Source of the DNA: Neoroseomonas soli
GTDB taxonomy: Bacteria; Pseudomonadota; Alphaproteobacteria; Acetobacterales; Acetobacteraceae
Assembly (NCBI RefSeq): GCF_018129065.1
Contig: NZ_JAAEDM010000023.1
Span: forward strand, 1-56,580
Direction: 5' to 3'
Length of the DNA stretch: 56,580 bases
Below, piece by piece: positions 34,313-43,203 of the stretch (positions within the stretch are counted from its first letter, which is position 1; each line of letters starts with the position of its first letter). A program made the position numbers and the translations under genes. The notes beneath the pieces are model-generated. The model saw nothing but the letters and a program-made list of their open reading frames with translations. It was not told the origin of the DNA and searched no databases.

Positions 34313-35103
34313 GCGAGCAGACCTTCGCCGGCAAGGTGGCCGCAGTCACCGGCGGCGCCAGTGGCATCGGCGCGGCGTGCTGCCGCATCCTCGCAGCACG
34401 CGGCGCGAAGGTGGCCGTGACGGACCGCGACATTACGCGCGCCGAGGCCGTGGCGCGAGAGATCGGCGGCGTGGCCTTTGCTCACGACGTCGCCACCATG
34501 GCCGCGAACGACTCAGCCGCGGCGGCGGTCGAGGCGCAGCTTGGCCCGGTGGACATTCTGATCACCTCCGCGGGCGTGATCCAGCGACCGCTGCGGGCAG
34601 AGGAGCTCTCGGAACGCGACGTCGAGGACGTGATCCGCATCGACCAGATCGGCACCTGGAATTCCGCGGTCGCATTCGGCCGCCGCATGGCGGTGCGCGG
34701 CCGCGGGGCGATCGTGACCATCGCCTCCATCGCGGGCATCCGCTCCATGCCGCTGCACGCCTATTCGCCGGCCAAGGCTGCGGTGATCGAGATGACGCGC
34801 TGCCTCGCCGCCGAATGGGGGCGTTCGGGCGTGCGGGTGAATGCGGTCTCGCCGGGCTTCACGCGGACGCCCGCGCTGCAGGCGGCGATCGACAAGGGGG
34901 AACGCGACGTCTCCCTGCTCGAAGGCAACAGCGCCCTCGGCCGCATGGTGACGCCCGAGGACATCGCGGAGGCCGTCTGCTTCCTCTGCTCCGATGCCGC
35001 GGGCGCGATCACGGGCATCAACGTGCCGGTGGATGCCGGCTGGTTGGTGACGGGGTCCTGGGCCAGCTATGGCGGCCTTCCCGGCCCACGGGGGAATGCA
35101 TGA
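34309..35103 (+). CDS. short-chain dehydrogenase/reductase inside transporter operon
   Basis: This 264-residue classical SDR has the NAD(P)-binding TGGASGIGAACC (about residues 15-26), DxxD-like AHDV and NAG-equivalent ITSAG. The catalytic Ser lies in IVTIASIAG, with YSPAK giving the Tyr-x3-Lys pair. The acidic TDRD at the end of the second strand suggests NAD preference. It is translationally coupled on both sides (ATGA at 34309 and 35100), between the permease and ATPase genes. It probably oxidises a hydroxyl of the imported compound. Confidence 0.9.
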   Translation: MSEQTFAGKVAAVTGGASGIGAACCRILAARGAKVAVTDRDITRAEAVAREIGGVAFAHDVATMAANDSAAAAVEAQLGPVDILITSAGVIQRPLRAEELSERDVEDVIRIDQIGTWNSAVAFGRRMAVRGRGAIVTIASIAGIRSMPLHAYSPAKAAVIEMTRCLAAEWGRSGVRVNAVSPGFTRTPALQAAIDKGERDVSLLEGNSALGRMVTPEDIAEAVCFLCSDAAGAITGINVPVDAGWLVTGSWASYGGLPGPRGNA

Positions 35104-35873
35104 GAGGCGGGCGGCTCGAACTCCAGGGCCTGCGTCGCACCTTCGGCGGCGTGGTGGCGACCGACAATGTCTCGCTCGACTTCGCTGCGGGCACGCTGTC
35201 GGCGATCATCGGACCGAACGGCGCGGGCAAGACGACGCTGTTCCATCTCATCAGCGGCCGCACCAAGCCGACCGCCGGCCGCGTGCTGCTGGACGGGCAG
35301 GACATCACCGGCCTCGATCGCCAGGACATTGTTCGCCGTGGCATCGGTCGCGCCTTCCAGGTGGCGAACCTCTTCCCCAGCTTCACCGTCGCGGAAAGCC
35401 TCGCTGCGGCGATCCTGACGCATGAGGGACGCACCGCGAGCCTGTTCCGTGCCTTCCCGCCACCCGATATCGCCGCGCGCGCGGCCGAGGTGATGGAGTT
35501 GTGCGGCCTGGCCGACCTCGCGGATGTGCTCGCGAAGCATCTTTCGCACGGCGACCAGAAGCTGCTCGACATCGCCTTGGCGCTGGCGCTCGACCCGAAG
35601 GTGCTGCTGCTGGACGAACCGACCGCCGGCATGGGCCCGGAGGAACGCTGGCGCATGATCGAGCGCGTGCATCGCCTCTGGGAAGCGCGGCGCATGACGC
35701 TGGTCTTCATCGAGCACGACATGGACATCGTCTTCCGCATCGCCGAGACGGTGCGCGTGCTGCGGTACGGCTCCGTGCTCGCCCAGGGCACGCCGGAAGA
35801 AGTGCGCCGCAACCCGGCGGTGATCGAGGCCTATCTCGGCGCCGAGCATGCGCTGGAAGGCGGCGCGGCATGA
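35100..35873 (+). CDS. LIV-type ABC ATPase (LivG-like, cluster C)
   Basis: This 257-residue ATPase has Walker A GPNGAGKTT (about residues 39-47), signature variant LSHGDQKLLDIALAL, Walker B LLLLDEPTAGM and H-loop FIEHDMD. It starts within the stop of the SDR gene and ends overlapping the LivF-like start. It powers the cluster C transporter. Confidence 0.92.
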   Translation: MRGGRLELQGLRRTFGGVVATDNVSLDFAAGTLSAIIGPNGAGKTTLFHLISGRTKPTAGRVLLDGQDITGLDRQDIVRRGIGRAFQVANLFPSFTVAESLAAAILTHEGRTASLFRAFPPPDIAARAAEVMELCGLADLADVLAKHLSHGDQKLLDIALALALDPKVLLLDEPTAGMGPEERWRMIERVHRLWEARRMTLVFIEHDMDIVFRIAETVRVLRYGSVLAQGTPEEVRRNPAVIEAYLGAEHALEGGAA

Positions 35874-36577
35874 CGGCCGAACTCTCCGTCGACGGGCTCG
35901 ATGCCGCCTATGGCGCGAGCCAGGTGCTCTTCGGCGTGAAATTCGAGGTCGAGCCCGGCGAGACGCTGGCCCTGATGGGCCGCAACGGCGCCGGCAAGAG
36001 CACGACCTTCAAGGCCATCGCCGGCCTGCTGCCGCCGCGCGCCGGTCGTGTGGCGCTGCGCGGGCAGGACCTCGCCGGGGCCAAGCCTTATCGCATCGCC
36101 CGTGCCGGCATCGGCTTCGTGCCTGAGGACCGCCAGGTCTTCCCCGAGCACACGGTCGAGGAGAACCTCGAGATCGCCCAGAAGCCCGGCCCTGGCGGCG
36201 GCAACTGGAATGTCGAGCGCGCCTTCGAGGTCTTCCCGCTGCTCGTGCCGCTGCGCAAGCGCATGGCGGGGCGCCTGTCCGGCGGCGAGCAGCAGATGCT
36301 GACCATCGCACGCAGCCTGATGGGCAACCCCGCGGTGCTCCTGCTGGACGAACCTTCCGAGGGCCTGGCGCCGCTGATCGTCGCGCAGATCGGGGAACTG
36401 ATCCGCAAGCTGCGGGAGATGGGCACGACCATCGTCCTGGCCGAGCAGAACAGCCGCTTTTGCCTCGGCGTCGCGACGCAGGTCGCGGTGATCGACAAAG
36501 GCACGATCGTCTGGCGCGGCAGCGTCGAGCAGTTCCGCGCCGATCCGTCGATCCAGGCCCGCTACCTGCAGGTGTGA
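35870..36577 (+). CDS. LIV-type ABC ATPase (LivF-like, cluster C)
   Basis: This 235-residue ATPase has Walker A GRNGAGKST, signature LSGGEQQML, Walker B LLLLDEPSEGL and the Gln-containing LAEQNSR. It completes the second LIV-type transporter. Its stop shares one base with the start of the E1-alpha gene (TGATG at 36575), directly coupling transport and enzyme synthesis. Confidence 0.93.
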   Translation: MTAELSVDGLDAAYGASQVLFGVKFEVEPGETLALMGRNGAGKSTTFKAIAGLLPPRAGRVALRGQDLAGAKPYRIARAGIGFVPEDRQVFPEHTVEENLEIAQKPGPGGGNWNVERAFEVFPLLVPLRKRMAGRLSGGEQQMLTIARSLMGNPAVLLLDEPSEGLAPLIVAQIGELIRKLREMGTTIVLAEQNSRFCLGVATQVAVIDKGTIVWRGSVEQFRADPSIQARYLQV

Positions 36578-37536
36578 TGCGCATGTCCGACCCGATCGCC
36601 CTGTTCCGTATGATGCTGACGATCCGCGAGGCGGAACTCGCCCTCGCGCGCCTCTTCGCCGATGGCGAAGTGCCTGGCTTCATCCATCTGTCGGTCGGGC
36701 AGGAGGCGGTGGCGGCGGGCGTCTGCGCTGCCCTCGGACCGCAGGACTCGGTGGCGTCCACGCATCGCGGCCATGGCCATGCTCTCGCGCGCGGCATGGC
36801 GCTCGAAGGCTTCTTCGCCGAGGTGATGGCGAAATCCACCGGCCTTTGCGGCGGTCGCGGCGGCTCGATGCATGTCGCCGACCTCAAGCGCGGCATGCTC
36901 GGCGCGAATGGCATCGTGGGCGCAGGGCCGCCGATCGCGCTCGGCGCCGCGCTGGCCCACCGCACGCGCGGCACGGACGGCGTCGCGGTCGCCTTCTTCG
37001 GCGATGGCGCGCTGGCCGAGGGCACGATGCACGAAACGCTGAACATGGCCGCAATCTGGCGCCTGCCGCTGCTGCTGGTGTGCGAGAACAACGGCTGGGC
37101 GGAGTTCAGCCGCAGCGACACGCAGGTGGCCGTGAATCTCCCTGCCTGGACCGCTGCCTATGGCGTCCCGCATGTCGAGGTGGACGGCAATGACGTGCAG
37201 GCCGTCGCCACCGCGGCCGCGGACGCGGTCGCCGGCCTGCGCCGTGGCGAGGGCCCGCGCGTGATCGAGGCCCGCACGCATCGCTGGCGCGGCCACTACG
37301 AAGGCGACCCGCAACGCTACCGCGACCCCGAGGAAGCCAGCCGCATGGCGGAACACGATCCCATCGCCCGTGCGCGCGCAGCGATGATCGCGGCCGGCGC
37401 GGCGGCAGCCACGCTGGATGCAGCGGAAGCCGAGGCCCGCGACGCCGTCGCCGCCGCCATCGCCGCCGCGCGCGCCGCGCCGCCCGCCGACTGGATGGCC
37501 GCGCTCAACGGCGTCTACGCGCCGGCGGAGGTCTGA
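36577..37536 (+). CDS. 2-oxoacid/acetoin dehydrogenase E1 component, alpha subunit
   Basis: This 319-residue thiamine-diphosphate enzyme subunit has GFIHLSVGQEAVAAGVCAAL, HRGHGHALARG and GGRGGSMHVAD. The diphosphate-binding motif starts GDGALAEGTMHETLNMAA and ends CENNGWAEFS. It is closest in build to acetoin dehydrogenase (AcoA) or branched-chain E1-alpha. With the beta subunit it decarboxylates a 2-oxoacid or cleaves an acetoin-like ketone and loads the acyl group on E2. A second in-frame ATG at 36583 is possible. Confidence 0.9.
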   Translation: MRMSDPIALFRMMLTIREAELALARLFADGEVPGFIHLSVGQEAVAAGVCAALGPQDSVASTHRGHGHALARGMALEGFFAEVMAKSTGLCGGRGGSMHVADLKRGMLGANGIVGAGPPIALGAALAHRTRGTDGVAVAFFGDGALAEGTMHETLNMAAIWRLPLLLVCENNGWAEFSRSDTQVAVNLPAWTAAYGVPHVEVDGNDVQAVATAAADAVAGLRRGEGPRVIEARTHRWRGHYEGDPQRYRDPEEASRMAEHDPIARARAAMIAAGAAAATLDAAEAEARDAVAAAIAAARAAPPADWMAALNGVYAPAEV

Positions 37537-37539
37537 GTC

Positions 37540-38514
37540 ATGGCGGAACTTCGCATGGTGCAGGCGGTCAATCGCGCTCTCGCCGAGGCGCTGGCGGAAG
37601 ACCCGACCGTCATCCTGCTCGGCGAGGATATCGGCGCCGCCGGCGGCCCCTTCGGCGCGACGCGAGGATTGCAGGAGAAATTCGGCCCGGACCGCGTGCG
37701 CGACACGCCGATCTCCGAGGCCGGCATCGTCGGCGCTGCCGTCGGCGCCGCGCTCTCGGGGCTGAAGCCGGTCGCCGAGATCATGTTCATGGACTTCATC
37801 ACGCTGGCCATGGATGCGCTGGTGAACCAGGCGGCGAAGGCGCGCTTCATGTTTGGCGGCCAGCGCGGCGTGCCGATGGTGCTGCGCACGCCGCATGGCG
37901 GCGGGCTTTCCGCCGGGCCGCAGCATTCCCAGTGCCTTGAGGCGTGGTTCTGCCACATCCCTGGCCTCAAGGTCGTCTGTCCCGCCACGCCCGCCGACGC
38001 GCACGCCCTGCTGCGCGCGGCGATCGCCGATCCCGATCCGGTGGTGGTGGTGGAGAACAAGGCGCTCTACGCGATGAAGGGCGAAGTCGAGGACGCACCC
38101 GCCCCGCTGCCGATCGGCCGTGCCCGCATTGCCCGCCCTGGCCGCGATGCGACAATCGTCGCCTACGGCGCCGCGGTGCACTGGGCGACGGAAGCGGCCA
38201 CGGCCCTCGCGCAGGACGGCATCGAGGCGGAGGTGATCGACCTCCGCAGCCTTCAGCCCTGGGACGAAGCGACGGTGCTCGACAGCCTCTCCCGCACCCA
38301 TCACCTGGTCATCGCGCAGGAGGCTGTGGAAGCCTTCGGCGTCGGCGCCGAGATCGCCGCGCGCATGGCGGATATCGGCTTCGACGAGCTCGACGGCCCC
38401 ATCCTGCGCGTCGGCGCGCCCTTCACCCCGGTGCCCTTCGCCAAGGAACTGGAGCGCGCCTATCGCCCCGACGCCGCGCGCATTGCCGCGGCCGTCCGCC
38501 GGACGCTGGACTAG
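37540..38514 (+). CDS. 2-oxoacid/acetoin dehydrogenase E1 component, beta subunit
   Basis: This 324-residue transketolase-like subunit has LGEDIGAAGGPFGATRGLQEKFG and the thiamine-activating Glu in DTPISEAGIVGAAVGAAL. It also has RTPHGGGLSAGPQHSQCLEAWF and a C-terminal transketolase domain (ATIVAYGAAVHWATEAA, EVIDLRSLQPWD). It forms the E1 heterotetramer with the preceding subunit, which ends 3 bases before its ATG. Acetoin-type and 2-oxoacid-type enzymes are not separable here. Confidence 0.92.
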   Translation: MAELRMVQAVNRALAEALAEDPTVILLGEDIGAAGGPFGATRGLQEKFGPDRVRDTPISEAGIVGAAVGAALSGLKPVAEIMFMDFITLAMDALVNQAAKARFMFGGQRGVPMVLRTPHGGGLSAGPQHSQCLEAWFCHIPGLKVVCPATPADAHALLRAAIADPDPVVVVENKALYAMKGEVEDAPAPLPIGRARIARPGRDATIVAYGAAVHWATEAATALAQDGIEAEVIDLRSLQPWDEATVLDSLSRTHHLVIAQEAVEAFGVGAEIAARMADIGFDELDGPILRVGAPFTPVPFAKELERAYRPDAARIAAAVRRTLD

Positions 38515-38525
38515 AGGACACCCCC

Positions 38526-39311
38526 ATGGCCGACCCCGTCATCCTCTCCGAGACCAAGGGCGCCGTCGCGGTGCTCACCTTCAACCGCCCGGCCGCGCTG
38601 AACGCCATCGACGCGGCGACGCTGAAGGCTTTTGAGTCTGCCTTCGTGGCGGCCGAAACAGACCCGGCGGTGCGCGTCATCGTCATCACCGGCGCGGGCG
38701 AGAAGGCCTTCGTCGCGGGTGGTGACATCGGCGACCTGGAGAGCCGCCAGGGCCTGCCGCACTACATCGAGTTCGGCGAGGAACTGCACCGCGTCTTCAA
38801 CCGCGTCGAGGCCTGCGACAAACCCACCATCGCGGCGGTGAACGGCTTCGCGCTCGGTGGCGGGACGGAACTGCTGCTCTGCACCGACATGCGGCTGGTG
38901 GCGGATACGGCACGGCTCGGCTTGCCGGAGATCAACCTCGGGCTCTTCCCCGGCGCGGGCGGCACGCAGCGCCTGATCCGCGAGATCGCCCCCTGCCGCG
39001 CGCGGGAGATGATGTTCACGGGCAGCCAGATCACGGCGCAGGAGGCCGTGGAACTCGGCCTCTGCAACCGCGTCGTGCCGAAGGCGGAGCTGATGGCCGA
39101 GGCGATGAAGCTGGCGGAGCGCTGCGCCTCCAAGTCTCCGCTGATCCTCAAGCTGCTGAAGCGCACGCTGCGCCAGGGCGCTCAGATGCCGCTGCCGCAG
39201 GCGCTGGCGCATGAGCACGCGATGATCGGCCTGGTGCTGGACGCGGCCGACGCGCATGAGGGCTGCCGCGCCTTCCTCGAAAAGCGTCCGGCCAACTTCA
39301 CGGGACGCTGA
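38526..39311 (+). CDS. enoyl-CoA hydratase/isomerase family protein
   Basis: This 261-residue crotonase-fold enzyme has the oxyanion-hole segment AFVAGGDIGDL and NGFALGGGTELLLCTD. PEINLGLFPGAGGTQRL follows. Both hydratase glutamates (in GGGTEL and PEI) are present, so true hydration of a 2-enoyl-CoA is likely. It lies between the E1-beta and E2 genes of cluster C, which is unusual. This ties beta-oxidation of the product to the dehydrogenase complex. Confidence 0.92.
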   Translation: MADPVILSETKGAVAVLTFNRPAALNAIDAATLKAFESAFVAAETDPAVRVIVITGAGEKAFVAGGDIGDLESRQGLPHYIEFGEELHRVFNRVEACDKPTIAAVNGFALGGGTELLLCTDMRLVADTARLGLPEINLGLFPGAGGTQRLIREIAPCRAREMMFTGSQITAQEAVELGLCNRVVPKAELMAEAMKLAERCASKSPLILKLLKRTLRQGAQMPLPQALAHEHAMIGLVLDAADAHEGCRAFLEKRPANFTGR

Positions 39312-39315
39312 CGCG

Positions 39316-40497
39316 ATGACGGCGCTCGCCGAGATCGTGATGCCGAAGCTTGGCCTCACCATGACCGAAGGGCTGCTCGCCGAATGGCGCGTGCAGCCGG
39401 GCGCGCGGGTGGCGGCGGGCGATATCCTCTTCGTCGTCGAAACCGAGAAGATCGCGACCGATATCGAGGCCTCGGGCGACGGCGAGATCGTCGAGCTGCT
39501 GGTCGCCGCCGGCAGCACGGTTCCGGTCGGCATGCCGGTGGCGCGCTGGACGGGCGCCGCTGCGGGCGCGCCGGAAGCACCGCGCGCGGCGGAGCCTGCG
39601 CAACCCGCCGCGGCGCCGCTGCCCGCCGCATCGGGCGGCCGCATCCTCGCCACGCCGCTCGCCCGTCGTCTCGCGCGCGAACGGGGCGTCGATCTCACCG
39701 GCGTCAGCGGCAGCGGTCCGCGCGGCCGCATCAAGGCGAAGGACGTGCCGGAGGCGCGAGCGCAGGTCCCGGCATCCGCAGCCGTGCCGACGGCGGGCGA
39801 GTTCATCGCGCTCGACCGCGTACGTGCCGCCTCCGCACGCCGGCTGACCCAGGCCAAGCAGGAGATCCCGCATTTCTACGTCGGCGCCGCGGCCGAGATC
39901 TCTCGCCTGCTCGCGCTGCGGGACGAATGGCGCGACATTCCGGACGCGCCTCGTATGACCGTGACGCATGCCGTGCTCGCTGCCATCGGCCGCGCCCTGC
40001 ATGCGATGCCGGAGCTGAATCGCGTGTGGGAAGGCGAGGGCTGGCGGCGCCTTTCATCGCCGGATGTCGGCCTTGCGGTGGATACGCCGCGCGGGCTTTT
40101 CGCGCCGGTGCTGCACGATGCCGGGCGGCTTTCGCTCGGCACGGTCGCCAGCCGGGCCAATGGGCTGGTCGAGCGCGCGCGTGCCGGCCGCCTCTCGCCC
40201 GACGAGCTTCGGGGGGGCAGCATCACGCTCTCCAATGTCGGGATGCATGGCGCACGCTTCCTCGTGCCCATCGTCAATCCGGGACAGTCCATGATTCTGG
40301 GCCTCGGTGCGATGGAATCGCTGTTCCGGCCCGATGCGGAAGGCGCGCCCGCGCTGCGGCGGGAGATCACGCTCGTGCTGGCCGCCGATCATCGTGTGCT
40401 GGACGGCGCGGCCGCGGCCGCCTTCCTCGCCCGCATCGTCGCGTTTCTGGAAAAGCCGCTGGCCCTGCTGATCGCGCCGGCGGAAGGGAGCATCTGA
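39316..40497 (+). CDS. 2-oxoacid/acetoin dehydrogenase E2 (dihydrolipoamide acyltransferase)
   Basis: This 393-residue E2 has one lipoyl domain (about residues 1-78, lipoyl Lys45 in ETEKIATDIE) and an Ala/Pro linker. The peripheral subunit-binding domain (ILATPLARRLARERGVDLTGVSGSGPRGRI, about 110-140) and a catalytic domain with DHRVLDGA follow. It transfers the acyl group from E1 to CoA. A dihydrolipoamide dehydrogenase (E3) gene is absent from this cluster; the housekeeping E3 may serve. It begins 4 bases after the hydratase stop. Confidence 0.93.
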   Translation: MTALAEIVMPKLGLTMTEGLLAEWRVQPGARVAAGDILFVVETEKIATDIEASGDGEIVELLVAAGSTVPVGMPVARWTGAAAGAPEAPRAAEPAQPAAAPLPAASGGRILATPLARRLARERGVDLTGVSGSGPRGRIKAKDVPEARAQVPASAAVPTAGEFIALDRVRAASARRLTQAKQEIPHFYVGAAAEISRLLALRDEWRDIPDAPRMTVTHAVLAAIGRALHAMPELNRVWEGEGWRRLSSPDVGLAVDTPRGLFAPVLHDAGRLSLGTVASRANGLVERARAGRLSPDELRGGSITLSNVGMHGARFLVPIVNPGQSMILGLGAMESLFRPDAEGAPALRREITLVLAADHRVLDGAAAAAFLARIVAFLEKPLALLIAPAEGSI

Positions 40498-40500
40498 GCC

Positions 40501-41673
40501 ATGGAGTTCCGGCTGTCCGAGGACCAGCGCATGCTGGTCGAGACCGCCCGCAAGGTGGGCGAACGCTTCGGCCCCGAATACTGGCGCGATCTCGATGCGC
40601 GGAAGGCCTATCCGACCGAAGCCTGGACGGCGATCTGCGAGGCCGGCCTCTGCGGCATCACCCTGCCCGAGGAATACGGCGGCTCCGGCCTCGGCATGCT
40701 GGAGATGGCACTCGCCATCGAGGCGCTGACGGCGGCCGGCGCGGGCGCGACCCTGGCACAGATGTTCATGCTCAACCCGATCTTCGGCGGCGTCAGCATC
40801 GCGAAGTTCGGCACTGACGAGCAGAAGAAGGCGCTTCTGCCCGGCCTCGTCAGCGGCGAGATCACCTTCTGCATGGCGCTGACGGAACCCGATGCCGGCA
40901 CCAACAGCCTCGAAATTCGCACCTTCGCCCGCGCCGACGGCAATGGCTGGCGCCTGAACGGCCGCAAGGTGTGGATCACCGCCGTGCCGCAGGCGAAGAA
41001 GATGCTGGTGGTCGCGCGCACCCGGAAGGTCGAGGAGGTGCAGCGCCGTACCCAGGGCATCAGCCTGTTCATGATCGAGCCCGACCGCGTCGGCGTCAGC
41101 CATGCCGCGATCGACAAGCTCGGCACCAACACGCTGCCGTCCTCCTCGGTGTTCTTCGACGATGTGCGGGTCGAGCCCGACGATCTGATCGGCACGCTGG
41201 ACGATGGCTGGACCGCGCTGCTCGACGTGCTGAACACGGAGCGCATCGTCACCACGGCGGGTCTTGTCGGCACGGTGGAACTCGCCATCCGCAGCGCCGT
41301 CGCCTACGCGCAGGGGCGCAAGGTCTTCGGCGGCAAGCCGATCGCCTCCTACCAGGGGCTGCAATTCCCGCTCGCGCAGGCACATGCGCTGGGGGAGGCG
41401 GCGCGCCTGCTCAATCACAAGGCCGCGACGCTTTGCGACCTCGGAGAGTCCTACGGTTCTGCTGCCAACCAGGCGAAGCTGCTCGCCGCCCAGGCCGCCG
41501 CGCAGGCGACCGAGCGCGCCATGCAGACCATGGGCGGCATGGGCTATGCGAAGGAGTTCGACGTGGAGCGCCTGTGGCGCGATGCGCGGCTGTTCCGCTT
41601 CGCGCCCGTCTCCGAGGAAATGGTGCTGAACTTCATCGCCATCCACGACCTGGGGATGCCGCGCGGCTACTGA
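40501..41673 (+). CDS. acyl-CoA dehydrogenase (cluster C)
   Basis: This 390-residue acyl-CoA dehydrogenase has MEFRLSEDQRMLVETARKVG, ITFCMALTEPDAGTNSLEIRTFA and GWRLNGRKVWITAVP. The C-terminal motif is APVSEEMVLNFIA, replacing the EGTSEIQ form of the cluster B enzyme. The catalytic Glu could be in SEEM but is not certain. It follows the E2 gene by 3 bases and would desaturate the acyl-CoA made by the complex. Confidence 0.92.
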   Translation: MEFRLSEDQRMLVETARKVGERFGPEYWRDLDARKAYPTEAWTAICEAGLCGITLPEEYGGSGLGMLEMALAIEALTAAGAGATLAQMFMLNPIFGGVSIAKFGTDEQKKALLPGLVSGEITFCMALTEPDAGTNSLEIRTFARADGNGWRLNGRKVWITAVPQAKKMLVVARTRKVEEVQRRTQGISLFMIEPDRVGVSHAAIDKLGTNTLPSSSVFFDDVRVEPDDLIGTLDDGWTALLDVLNTERIVTTAGLVGTVELAIRSAVAYAQGRKVFGGKPIASYQGLQFPLAQAHALGEAARLLNHKAATLCDLGESYGSAANQAKLLAAQAAAQATERAMQTMGGMGYAKEFDVERLWRDARLFRFAPVSEEMVLNFIAIHDLGMPRGY

Positions 41674-41684
41674 GGGGCCTGAGC

Positions 41685-43187
41685 ATGCTCAACCTGTCCG
41701 CCTTCGTCGCCTTCCACGCGCGGCAGCGGCCCGAGGCGCTGGCCATCGTCTACGGATCGGAGCGCATCACCTACGCGGCGCTGCAAGGGCGGACGGAGGC
41801 GCTCTCGGCGCTGCTCGCCTCGCGCGGCGTGCAAGCGGGGCAGGTGGTGGCGGCGTTCATGAAGAACTCCGCCGCCTTCGTGGAACTCGCGATCGCCACC
41901 AGCCGCATCGGCGCGGTGTTCCTGCCGATCAACTTCCGCCTGGCGCGCGAGGAAGCCGCCTACATCCTGGAGAACGCCGGCGCGCGGCTGGTCTTCGCCG
42001 ATGCCGAGTTCGGCGCGATCGTCGGCGGCCTGCCCGGCCTCGTCACCGTCGATACTGCCGCGCAGGAGGATCCGACGCGCCTGGTACCGGAAGGGCTGCC
42101 CGTGCCGCCGCCGGCCGCGCGGCAGGAAGGCGACCTGTTCCGCCTGATGTACACCTCCGGCACGACGGACCGGCCGAAGGGCGTCATGCACACCTATGGC
42201 AACTTCTACTGGAAGTGCATGGAGCATGTCGTCGCACTCGGGCTGACCTCGGCGGACCGACTGCTGGTGGTCGGGCCGCTCTATCATGTCGGCGCATTCG
42301 ATCTGCCGGGTGTCGGCGTGCTGTGGGTGGGTGGGATGCTCTGCATCCTGCGCGACTTCGATGCCGCCGCCGCCGTCGACGCGATTGCGCGCGAGGGGCT
42401 CACCGGCGCGTGGATGGCGCCCGTCATGCTGTCCCGCACGCTGGAATACGGCAATCCGGACGGGCTCGACCTCACTTCGCTGCGCTGGTGCGTCGGCGGC
42501 GGGGAGAAGACGCCCGAGGGCCGCATCCGCGCCTTCACGGGCCTCTTCCCGAATGGCCGCTACATCGATGCCTATGGCCTGACGGAGACCTGCAGCGGCG
42601 ACACCATGATGGAAGCGGGGTGGGAGATCGCGAAGATCGGCTCCACCGGCCGCGCCACGCCGCATGTCGAGATCACCATCCGCGACGACGCCGGGCACCT
42701 CCTGCCCGTCGGCCAGGAAGGCGAGATCTGCCTGCGTGGCCCGAAAGTCTTCAAGGGCTACTGGCAGGATCCGGCGAAGACTGCCGCCTCCTTCCATCCC
42801 GATGGTTGGTTCCGCAGCGGCGATGTCGGCTACCTCGACGACGACGGCTTCCTGTTCCTGACCGACCGCAAGAAGGACATGATCATCTCCGGCGGCGAGA
42901 ACATCGCGAGTTCGGAGGTGGAGCGCGTGCTCTACGCCATGCCCGAGGTCAGCGAGGCCGCCGTGATCGGCGTGCCCGACCCGCGCTGGGGCGAGACGCC
43001 GGTGGCCGTGGTCGTGCCGCGGGAAGGCGCGACGATCGACCTCGCCGCAATGCAGGCGCATTGCCGCGCGCACCTGGCCGGCTTCAAGGTGCCGAAGGTG
43101 CTGGAACTGCGCGACGCGCTGCCGCGCAACCCGTCGGGCAAGGTGCTGAAGCGCGTTCTGCGCGAGGAACTCGCGCGCAAGGATTAG
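41685..43187 (+). CDS. AMP-dependent acyl-CoA synthetase/ligase
   Basis: This 500-residue ANL-superfamily ligase has the P-loop MYTSGTTDRPKG (about residues 153-164), YGLTET, GWFRSGDVG, DRKKDMIISGGENI and the C-terminal NPSGKVLKR containing the catalytic lysine. It activates a carboxylic acid with ATP and CoA. Its place in cluster C suggests either activation of the imported acid or salvage of a free acid from the pathway. It begins 11 bases after the dehydrogenase stop. Confidence 0.93.
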   Translation: MLNLSAFVAFHARQRPEALAIVYGSERITYAALQGRTEALSALLASRGVQAGQVVAAFMKNSAAFVELAIATSRIGAVFLPINFRLAREEAAYILENAGARLVFADAEFGAIVGGLPGLVTVDTAAQEDPTRLVPEGLPVPPPAARQEGDLFRLMYTSGTTDRPKGVMHTYGNFYWKCMEHVVALGLTSADRLLVVGPLYHVGAFDLPGVGVLWVGGMLCILRDFDAAAAVDAIAREGLTGAWMAPVMLSRTLEYGNPDGLDLTSLRWCVGGGEKTPEGRIRAFTGLFPNGRYIDAYGLTETCSGDTMMEAGWEIAKIGSTGRATPHVEITIRDDAGHLLPVGQEGEICLRGPKVFKGYWQDPAKTAASFHPDGWFRSGDVGYLDDDGFLFLTDRKKDMIISGGENIASSEVERVLYAMPEVSEAAVIGVPDPRWGETPVAVVVPREGATIDLAAMQAHCRAHLAGFKVPKVLELRDALPRNPSGKVLKRVLREELARKD

Positions 43188-43203
43188 GGGAGGAGACCAC
43201 GCC

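Noticed and set aside
38511..39857. 448-codon minus-strand frame across the hydratase and E2 genes
   Set aside because: It is antisense to two clear enzyme genes and has no recognisable motif or start signal.
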